A stretch of 6,911 nucleotides of DNA. Origin: Nitrospirota bacterium (GTDB lineage Bacteria > Nitrospirota > JACRHJ01). Location: assembly GCA_021785055.1 (NCBI GenBank), contig JAJYGS010000068.1, forward strand, positions 1-6,911. Reading direction: 5' to 3'. Shown here piece by piece: positions 1 through 4,711 of this stretch. The number at the start of each line of letters is the position of its first letter. The stretch's first letter is position 1. Made by a program: the position numbers and the translations under genes. The notes below the pieces were generated by a model. It worked only from the letters and a program-made list of their open reading frames with translations, was not told the DNA's origin and searched no databases.

Positions 1-36
1 AAGGTAGTCAAGGAATTCCGAAAGATAATCAGCCAT
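1..36 (-). CDS. xerC: Tyrosine recombinase XerC-like, N-terminal 12 codons only (cut by window edge)
   Basis: Reading the minus strand, an ATG at 36-34 opens a frame that runs off the window, encoding MADYLSEFLDYL. This resembles the usual start of XerC/XerD core-binding (SAM-like) domains, which begin with a short helix of the type 'xxFLxYLxxERGLS'. A strong ribosome binding site, GGAGG at 44-40, lies 3 bases before the ATG, and the start overlaps the trmFO stop codon by 8 bases (ATGGCTGA), which implies translational coupling. In Bacillus subtilis and relatives the gene after trmFO is xerC (codV), so synteny supports the call. XerC resolves chromosome dimers at dif sites together with XerD. 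The catalytic domain is outside the window, so the identity rests on 12 residues plus gene order. Confidence 0.62.
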   Translation of the reverse strand, partial: MADYLSEFLDYL

Positions 37-1348
37 CTTCCTCCAGTCTCGATTTCCAGTACTCGATGTCCTCAAGCGCCCTCGCGGCCAGAAGCTCGCG
101 CCGTTCATCCTTTTTCCGCACCTTCCTGTTCAGCGGCGGGAACAGCGAGAATATAACGTTCGTCGGCTGGAAGCGGGCCGGATCGGTCTTCGTCAGGTGA
201 GTAACGAGCGCGCCGTGCGCCGTAGTATCCGGCGGCGCAAGCGGCGGAAGACCCTTTATCCGACGCGCCGCATTGATTCCAGCAAGTATCCCCATTGCCG
301 ACGATTCCACATATCCTTCGACCCCCGACACCTGCCCTGCAACGAAAAGCCCGCGCCTGCCTTTCATCTCCAGTGTGGGTTCAATGAACAGAGGCCCGTT
401 TATAAAAGTGTTACGATGCAGGCTCCCGTATCTTAGAAATTTCGCGTCCCCAAGCCCCGGAATCATGCGGAAAACGCGCCCCTGCTCCGGCCATTTGAGC
501 CTCGTCTGGAACCCGACGATATTATACGCCGTCCCCTCGGAATCTTCCTGCCTGAGCTGGACCACCGCATAAGGCCGCGCGCCCGTCTTTGGGTCTATTA
601 TCCCCACGGGCTTCATGGGGCCGTGCGTGAGCGTCTCGCGTCCGCGCTCCGCCATCGTCTCGATGGGCATGCAGCCCTCGAAGCAACGCATGCTCTCGAA
701 CCGGCGCACTGGAACCTCTTCCGCGCCCGTCAGGGCGTCGTAGAAGGCGTCGTATTCTTCCTTCGTCATCGGGCAGTTGACGTAATCGTCCCCGCCCTTG
801 CCGTAGCGCGAAGCGCGGAAGGCAATACCCATGTCCACGGAATCCGCATCGATTATCGGCGCGATTGCGTCGTAGAAATGCAGGTGTTCCGCCCCTGTGA
901 GGGCGCCGATTGCGCCTGCCATTTTATCCGAAGTGAGCGGCCCGGTGGCGATTACCGCGACAGGCTCCGGTATATGCGTTATCTCTTCGCGGATTACTTC
1001 TATATCCGGATGGGCTTCAATCGCGCCGGTTATATATCCGGCGAAGGTCTCCCTGTCAACGGCGAGGGCGCTCCCGGCGGGGACTGCGGTCTTGTCCGCC
1101 GCCTCCATCACGAGCGACCCCATCCGCCGCATCTCCTCCTTCAGGAGGCCGACGGCGTTATGCAAATCCGCCGAGCGAAGCGAATTGGAGCATACCAGCT
1201 CGGCCAAAAGCCCGGTCTTGTGCGCCGGGGTCATTTTATCAGGCCGCATCTCGAAGAGCCGCACCCTTACCCCGCGCCTTGCCGCCGCCCAGGCCGCCTC
1301 TGATCCTGCAAGCCCTCCGCCGATTACTGTAAGGAATTTATCAGGCAT
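29..1348 (-). CDS. trmFO: Methylenetetrahydrofolate--tRNA-(uracil-54 C5)-methyltransferase (FADH2-oxidizing) TrmFO
   Basis: TrmFO makes ribothymidine at U54 in the T-loop of tRNAs, taking the methyl carbon from 5,10-methylenetetrahydrofolate and using FAD. It is a cytoplasmic flavoenzyme. The 439-residue protein has the expected length (B. subtilis TrmFO is about 435). An FAD-binding Rossmann motif, VIGGGLAGSEAAW, sits at residues 8-20, ending in the acidic FEMRP stretch at 32-36. The family signature ELVCSNSLRS is at 50-59 and places Cys53, the residue reported as essential in B. subtilis. FEGCMPIE at 223-230 places Cys226, the second functional cysteine. A second FAD-contacting region, GLFVAGQVSGVEGYVESSAM, is at 333-352. 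The ATG at 1348 puts the Rossmann motif at the usual distance from the N-terminus. A GAGAGG sequence precedes it, although the best promoter would begin transcription downstream of that site. The gene overlaps the following xerC-like gene. The family assignment is secure. Confidence 0.97.
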   Translation of the reverse strand: MPDKFLTVIGGGLAGSEAAWAAARRGVRVRLFEMRPDKMTPAHKTGLLAELVCSNSLRSADLHNAVGLLKEEMRRMGSLVMEAADKTAVPAGSALAVDRETFAGYITGAIEAHPDIEVIREEITHIPEPVAVIATGPLTSDKMAGAIGALTGAEHLHFYDAIAPIIDADSVDMGIAFRASRYGKGGDDYVNCPMTKEEYDAFYDALTGAEEVPVRRFESMRCFEGCMPIETMAERGRETLTHGPMKPVGIIDPKTGARPYAVVQLRQEDSEGTAYNIVGFQTRLKWPEQGRVFRMIPGLGDAKFLRYGSLHRNTFINGPLFIEPTLEMKGRRGLFVAGQVSGVEGYVESSAMGILAGINAARRIKGLPPLAPPDTTAHGALVTHLTKTDPARFQPTNVIFSLFPPLNRKVRKKDERRELLAARALEDIEYWKSRLEEDG

Positions 1349-1356
1349 ATCCTCTC

Positions 1357-1385
1357 ATTCTATTTTTAATATCGGCGATAGTCAA
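1357..1385 (-). promoter_or_regulatory. Sigma70-type promoter of trmFO, very close to the start codon
   Basis: On the minus strand, TTGACT (1385-1380) and TAGAAT (1362-1357) are separated by exactly 17 bases, matching the housekeeping consensus at 5/6 in each box. Only 8 bases (1356-1349) separate the -10 box from the trmFO ATG at 1348. A normal start point would therefore leave about a 2-base leader and exclude the GAGAGG Shine-Dalgarno-like sequence from the mRNA. Either trmFO has a near-leaderless transcript from here, or a second promoter further upstream supplies the ribosome binding site. Confidence 0.6.
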
Positions 1386-1394
1386 CCATTTCTA

Positions 1395-1424
1395 TTGACA
1401 GTATCTCCAATAATAATGTATAAA
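1395..1424 (+). promoter_or_regulatory. Sigma70-type promoter of the DsrE-like gene
   Basis: TTGACA (1395-1400, perfect) and TATAAA (1419-1424, 5/6) are separated by 18 bases. The expected start point near 1431 gives a leader of about 35 bases containing the ribosome binding site GGGAGGTG (1453-1460). It diverges from the trmFO promoter, with the two -35 boxes only 9 bases apart, so a regulator bound here could affect both genes. No obvious operator dyad was seen. Confidence 0.65.
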
Positions 1425-1465
1425 AAGCTAAAATTATAAATACCAGAACAATGGGAGGTGTAAAA

Positions 1466-1828
1466 ATGGACAAAAAACTGCTTTTGGTCGCCACGCACTC
1501 TTTCGACGCGCCGGAGCGCGCCGGGGCCGCTCTTTCAATCGCGAACACCGCCGTCGCAAACGGCATCGACGTAATCATATTCACCATAAACGAAGGGGCG
1601 CTCCTGGTCAAGAAAGGCTTTGCGGAGACCATCAAGGAGCAGAAGGCCTTTCCGCCGATAAAGGACCTCCTTGCTTCCCTGGTCGAGGCGGAGCAGAAGT
1701 TTTACGTCTGCACGCCCTGCGCGGCGCAGTTCGGCGTCAAGCCGGAGGACCTGCTCCCCAATGCCGAGATGGCCGGCGCCCAGACGCTTGTAGATCTCGC
1801 TATGGATAGGGAGGTTATGACGTTTTAA
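1466..1828 (+). CDS. DsrE/DsrF-like (TusD fold) small sulfur-relay-type protein
   Basis: This 120-residue protein begins MDKKLLLVATHSFDAPERAG and has the pattern of the DsrE/DsrF/YchN superfamily: an N-terminal beta strand, a helix with small residues (AALSIANTAVANG, 21-33), the strand DVIIFTINEGALLVKKG (35-51), then FYVCTPCAAQFGV (79-91), where family members carry a cysteine. It ends with the NAEMAGAQTLVDLAMDREVMTF region (99-120) that resembles the usual C-terminal 'GA..ag...lv.l..adkvl.f' segment. Cys82 and Cys85 form a CxxC pair that could be redox-active or carry persulfide. That function is inferred, as many family members have no known role. The ATG at 1466 is chosen because GGGAGGTG at 1453-1460 is an ideal ribosome binding site for it. 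The in-frame ATG at 1451 would bury that site in the coding region. The gene has its own promoter, stands divergent to trmFO, and is followed 7 bases later by the promoter of the next unit. Confidence 0.85.
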   Translation: MDKKLLLVATHSFDAPERAGAALSIANTAVANGIDVIIFTINEGALLVKKGFAETIKEQKAFPPIKDLLASLVEAEQKFYVCTPCAAQFGVKPEDLLPNAEMAGAQTLVDLAMDREVMTF

Positions 1829-1835
1829 AATTTCC

Positions 1836-1864
1836 TTGACAACACGATAAAACGGGATTATTTT
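1836..1864 (+). promoter_or_regulatory. Promoter of the riboswitch-kimA-SRPBCC transcription unit
   Basis: A perfect -35 box TTGACA (1836-1841) and a -10 box TATTTT (1859-1864, 4/6) are separated by 17 bases. The predicted start point is near 1871, giving a leader of about 300 bases ahead of the transporter gene, enough for the antiterminator copy, the aptamer and the terminator. The -35 box begins 7 bases after the stop codon of the DsrE-like gene. No intrinsic terminator was seen between that gene and this promoter, so some read-through is possible. Confidence 0.65.
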
Positions 1865-1911
1865 ACTTTCCGCTAAACAAGATTGCGGCCTAAACCCGGG
1901 CGGGGCGGTAG

Positions 1912-1921
1912 ACCGGCGGCG
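1912..1921 (+). promoter_or_regulatory. Candidate antiterminator arm of the kimA leader
   Basis: CCGGCGGC at 1913-1920 is identical to most of the 3' arm of the downstream terminator (2142-2149) and fully complementary to its 5' arm (2129-2136). Adding A1912 with T2137 gives nine Watson-Crick pairs, and G1911 with T2138 a wobble pair. Pairing would break the terminator and enclose the aptamer in a long-range helix. The match is plain in the sequence. Its role as antiterminator is an inference. Confidence 0.5.
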
Positions 1922-2099
1922 AGCCATACTTTGCCTTCGGTAACTTAAGCCTGCCAATGGGTGCGGGGGAACCAGGGATTCACGGGGCGAATTCTTCTTG
2001 CGGCTGCCTGATTTATCGGGCGTCTCAGGGGATAAGGCACTGCCAAGCCTGAGCCCGACAGCTAACCTCGCAGGCATTTGGAGAGCAACCAGGGCAATA
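1922..2099 (+). ncRNA. ydaO/yuaA-class riboswitch (cyclic di-AMP sensor)
   Basis: The leader carries the conserved blocks of the ydaO/yuaA aptamer in order and spacing: GGGTGCGGGGGAACCA (1959-1974), GGGGCGAAT (1984-1992), CCCGACAGCTAACCTCG (2054-2070) and GGCATTTGGAGAG (2073-2085). Supporting pairings include TCGGGC (2016-2021) with GCCCGA (2053-2058), an inner TCAGG (2025-2029) with CCTGA (2048-2052), and a short closing helix TGCC (1952-1955) with GGCA (2073-2076). An outer pairing, TTGCC (1931-1935) with GGCAA (2093-2097), may frame it. This class binds two molecules of c-di-AMP and normally turns expression off by favouring transcription termination. The downstream gene is a KimA-type K+ importer, the classic target in Firmicutes. 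The outer boundaries are approximate. Confidence 0.9.
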
Positions 2100-2127
2100 T
2101 GGGGCGCGCATGTCCGCGTCCCTGAAG

Positions 2128-2159
2128 AGCCGCCGGTTCGCCCGGCGGCTTTCTTTTTT
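2128..2159 (+). terminator. Intrinsic terminator, expression platform of the c-di-AMP riboswitch
   Basis: A perfect 9-bp stem, AGCCGCCGG (2128-2136) with CCGGCGGCT (2142-2150), closes a 5-base loop TTCGC and is followed by TTCTTTTTT (2151-2159). It lies about 30 bases after the aptamer and ends immediately before the GGAGG ribosome binding site of the transporter gene. That is the arrangement expected for riboswitch-controlled attenuation: when it forms, RNA polymerase stops before kimA is transcribed. Confidence 0.92.
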
Positions 2160-2176
2160 GGAGGTATAATAATCCC

Positions 2177-4144
2177 ATGTTCGGCTGGCTCAAGAAAGTC
2201 GTCATCGGCGGCGCGCGCGACATCTACGACCCGCGCATCTTCCACAACGTCTCCCTTATAGCCTTCTTCGCCTGGGTGGGGCTGGGCGCGGACGGGCTTT
2301 CGTCGTCGTCCTACGGCCCGGAGGAGGCGTTCCTGGCCCTCCAGAGCCACGTGCACCTTGCCATCTTCGTGGCCATCGCCTCCGCCCTTACCGTATTCAT
2401 AATAAGCACCAGCTACTCGCAGATAATAGAGCTTTTCCCAACAGGCGGCGGCGGATACCTCGTGGCGACAAAGCTCCTGTCTCCCACCGCCGGGATGCTC
2501 TCCGGTTCCGCTCTGATTATAGACTACGTCCTCACCATCACCATCTCCATAGCCTCAGGCGCGGACTATATCTTCAGCTTTCTCCCTTCCGGCTGGCTGC
2601 CGTACAAGCTGTATTTCGCGTTCCTGGCGCTTCTATTTATGACCTTGATGAACATGCGGGGCGTAAAGGAATCCGTAATACCGCTTGTGCCCCTGTTCAT
2701 GGTCTTTATCTTCACGCACGTCTTCTTTATCGTCTACGCCATCGTTCACAGCTCCGGCCATTTTCCGGCGATGGTTTCCGCGACAAGAGCGGACATACAT
2801 AACACGCAGGCCGCCGTGGGGACGTTCGGGATGTTCTTCCTTATCCTCAGGGCTTACAGCATGGGCGCGGGCACGTTCACCGGCATCGAGGCCGTGTCTA
2901 ACGGCCTGCCCATCCTGCGGGAGCCGAAGGTAAAAACTGGCAAGCACACCATGAGATACATGGCCTTCTCGCTTTCGTTCATGGTCCTGGGCCTCATGGT
3001 CGCCTACCTGCTTTACGGCGTGAAGCACGTGCCTGGAAAGACGCTGAACGCCGTGCTATACGAGACCATCACGAAGGGCTGGGGCACCGGCGGATACGTT
3101 CTGCTGATCGTTACCCTGGTGTCGGAGGCGATATTGCTCCTTGTCGCGGCCCAGGCCGGCTTCCTGGACGGCCCCAGGGTACTGGCGAACATGGCGCTCG
3201 ACAGGTGGTTCCCGACAAAATTCGCGGCGTTTTCCGACAGGCTCGTCACCCAGAAAGGCATCCTTATAATGGGCGTTGCCGCCTTTCTGATGATGGTGAT
3301 TACCAGGGGCTCGGTCGATTTCCTCGTGGTGCTATACTCCATAAACGTCTTCATAACGTTCTCGCTCTCGCAGCTCGGCATGGTGCGGCACTGGTGGATA
3401 GAGCGGGGGCGGGCGGAGCACTGGAGGAAGAAACTTTTCATAAACGGACTTGGGTTTTCCCTGACCTCGTTTATACTTATCACGGTCGTAGTGCTCAAGT
3501 TCACCGAGGGCGGCTGGATAACCATAGTCATAACGGCTGTGCTTGTCGGGCTTGCGTTTCTGATAAAGAGGCATTATTTAAACACCGCCAAGCTCTTGAA
3601 AAGGCTGGACTCGCTGGTCGAGGCGGCGGGATACGGCCTGGACGAGGCCCCTGCCGGAACGTCTGAAAAAACGCCCGTGCTCGACCCGGCGGGGAAGACG
3701 GCAATACTGCTCGTGAGCGGCTACAACGGCCTTGGCCTGCACACTTTCCTGAACGTGATCCGCCAGTTCGGAGGCGTATACAAGAACTTCGCTTTCATAG
3801 AGATAGGCGTGGTCGATGCGGGCACTTTCAAGGGCGCCCAGGAACTGGACGCCCTGAAGAAACGGGTGGGCGAAGACCTGGAAAAATACATGAAGCTTGC
3901 CCGCACCCACGACCTTTACGCCGAAGGATTCTCCTCGTTCGGCACGGACGTCGTGGGCGAAATATCGAAGCTCTCCCCGAAGATTATAGACCGGTTCCCC
4001 AATTCCACCTTCTTCGGCGGACAGCTCGTCTTCCCGGACCCCGGCATCTTCACGGGTATGCTGCACAACTACACCATCTTCTCCGTCCAGCGCTACTTCT
4101 ACAATCAGGGCATACCGATAATGCTTATGCCAGTCAGGGTATGA
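2177..4144 (+). CDS. kimA: KimA-type potassium importer (APC superfamily permease)
   Basis: This 655-residue protein has an APC-fold membrane core of about 12 hydrophobic segments (roughly residues 24-465) and a cytoplasmic C-terminal domain (about 505-655), the plan of B. subtilis KimA (formerly YdaO, 607 residues), a high-affinity K+/H+ symporter. The unwound first helix reads GLGADGLSSSSYGPEEAF (35-52). Asp39 and Tyr46 keep the 7-residue spacing of the K+-site residues reported in KimA as Asp36 and Tyr43, and Thr233 in GAGTFTGIEA (230-239) fits Thr230 at the same offset. FPTGGGGYLVA (87-97) is another family motif. The C-terminal domain opens with AILLVSGYNGLGLHTFLNVI (509-528). In KimA the equivalent domain binds c-di-AMP and inhibits transport. 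The ATG at 2177 follows GGAGG (2160-2164) with a rather long 12-base spacer. The riboswitch upstream strongly supports K+ import over amino-acid transport, although related permeases of unknown substrate share this architecture. Confidence 0.88.
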   Translation: MFGWLKKVVIGGARDIYDPRIFHNVSLIAFFAWVGLGADGLSSSSYGPEEAFLALQSHVHLAIFVAIASALTVFIISTSYSQIIELFPTGGGGYLVATKLLSPTAGMLSGSALIIDYVLTITISIASGADYIFSFLPSGWLPYKLYFAFLALLFMTLMNMRGVKESVIPLVPLFMVFIFTHVFFIVYAIVHSSGHFPAMVSATRADIHNTQAAVGTFGMFFLILRAYSMGAGTFTGIEAVSNGLPILREPKVKTGKHTMRYMAFSLSFMVLGLMVAYLLYGVKHVPGKTLNAVLYETITKGWGTGGYVLLIVTLVSEAILLLVAAQAGFLDGPRVLANMALDRWFPTKFAAFSDRLVTQKGILIMGVAAFLMMVITRGSVDFLVVLYSINVFITFSLSQLGMVRHWWIERGRAEHWRKKLFINGLGFSLTSFILITVVVLKFTEGGWITIVITAVLVGLAFLIKRHYLNTAKLLKRLDSLVEAAGYGLDEAPAGTSEKTPVLDPAGKTAILLVSGYNGLGLHTFLNVIRQFGGVYKNFAFIEIGVVDAGTFKGAQELDALKKRVGEDLEKYMKLARTHDLYAEGFSSFGTDVVGEISKLSPKIIDRFPNSTFFGGQLVFPDPGIFTGMLHNYTIFSVQRYFYNQGIPIMLMPVRV

Positions 4145-4150
4145 TATAAT
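4142..4150 (+). promoter_or_regulatory. Possible extended -10 promoter overlapping the kimA stop codon
   Basis: The sequence TGATATAAT is a perfect extended -10 element (TGnTATAAT), and its TGA is the kimA stop codon. No convincing -35 hexamer lies 15-19 bases upstream, which extended -10 promoters tolerate. A start point at the normal distance would fall 2 bases before the ATG of the next gene. It would let the SRPBCC gene be transcribed independently of the riboswitch. Function is inferred from sequence only. Confidence 0.4.
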
Positions 4151-4158
4151 TGTAACCG

Positions 4159-4596
4159 ATGGAAATAGTCGAATCGGTGACTATATTTTCGGAGATGGAG
4201 CGCGTCTGGGACATCTTCACCGACCTTGCCTGCTGGAACGACTGGTGCCGGTCCGTGAAGGAGGCCGCAAAGCCGGAAGGGTATTTTATGTCCGAGGGCC
4301 AGCGGCTGTCGCTTAGGATAAGGCCCTACGCCCTGCCGCTCTCCATAAGGCCGCGGGTGGAGTGCGTAGTGCCGCACGACCGCGTGGTCTGGTCGGCCAG
4401 GAAATTCGGGTTGTTTGCAAGGCACGAGTTTTTGTTTACAAACATGGGCGGAGTGGTGCTTGTTACGAGCAGGGAGAGGTTTGTCGGGCCGAGGCCGTTT
4501 ATGCTGTTCCTGCCTGAGGCGAAGATCAGAAATATAACCGTCGGTATGCTGAGCGAGCTTAAAGAAAAGGCGGAGTCCCAGCTGCCGACTCTTTAG
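4159..4596 (+). CDS. SRPBCC-superfamily (START/polyketide-cyclase-like fold) protein
   Basis: This 145-residue cytoplasmic protein has the hallmark N-terminus of the SRPBCC fold: a first strand (MEIVESVTIFSEMERVW), then 'IFTDLACWNDWC' at 19-30, matching the family pattern 'vw.ll.D...w..W'. Alternating strands with a basic, amphipathic pattern follow (RLSLRIRPYALPLSIRPRVECVVPHDRVVW, about 49-78), and a long C-terminal helix (about 121-141) would cover the hydrophobic cavity. Members bind lipids, polyketides or other hydrophobic ligands, and no catalytic residues can be assigned. The start is set at 4159 because a later ATG (4195) would remove the first strand. It lies 14 bases after kimA with no Shine-Dalgarno sequence, so translation is either coupled to kimA or begins on a near-leaderless transcript from the -10 element over the kimA stop. 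Its link with K+ transport is unknown. Confidence 0.82.
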   Translation: MEIVESVTIFSEMERVWDIFTDLACWNDWCRSVKEAAKPEGYFMSEGQRLSLRIRPYALPLSIRPRVECVVPHDRVVWSARKFGLFARHEFLFTNMGGVVLVTSRERFVGPRPFMLFLPEAKIRNITVGMLSELKEKAESQLPTL

Positions 4597-4608
4597 AGAA
4601 ACGTGGCC

Positions 4609-4698
4609 GGGACGGGAGCGTTCCTGAAGAAAAATTATTATTCACAATTGCTCTTTAACGGCCATAGTTCTTTTTTACGTTAAGAATACTCCCGTCCC
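4609..4698. repeat. 90-bp element bounded by 10-bp perfect inverted repeats
   Basis: GGGACGGGAG (4609-4618) and CTCCCGTCCC (4689-4698) are exact inverted repeats around an AT-rich 70-base core. The similarity continues imperfectly inwards: GGGACGGGAGCGTTCCTGA on one side against GGGACGGGAGTATTCTTAA when the other side is read on the minus strand. A second, inner pairing is TTAACG (4655-4660) with CGTTAA (4678-4683). It lies between convergent genes and has no coding capacity. The loop is too long and the T-tracts too misplaced for a standard terminator, so a miniature or REP-like mobile element remnant is the better guess. No target-site duplication was identified. Confidence 0.5.
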
Positions 4699-4711
4699 CT
4701 AATGTTAAGTA

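Noticed and set aside
623..1303. Long plus-strand open frame of 226 codons opposite trmFO
   Set aside because: It is antisense to a secure trmFO gene, is rich in Arg, His and Pro as expected of a shadow frame in GC-rich DNA, and shows no recognisable motif.
1451..1465. In-frame ATG five codons before the chosen start of the DsrE-like gene
   Set aside because: The codons between the two ATGs are the Shine-Dalgarno sequence itself (GGGAGGTG), so initiation at 1466 is far more likely.
1998..2261. Plus-strand open frame inside the kimA leader
   Set aside because: It spans the aptamer core and the terminator and enters kimA in another frame. It has no ribosome binding site and its sequence is explained by RNA structure.
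1535..2356. Minus-strand open frame of 273 codons
   Set aside because: It runs across the DsrE-like gene, the riboswitch and the start of kimA, all better supported. Its composition is typical of antisense read-through.
4609..4698. The inverted repeat as a bidirectional terminator for the convergent genes
   Set aside because: The arms are 70 bases apart and neither is followed by a proper T-run, so it does not fit an intrinsic terminator, though a weak role cannot be excluded.
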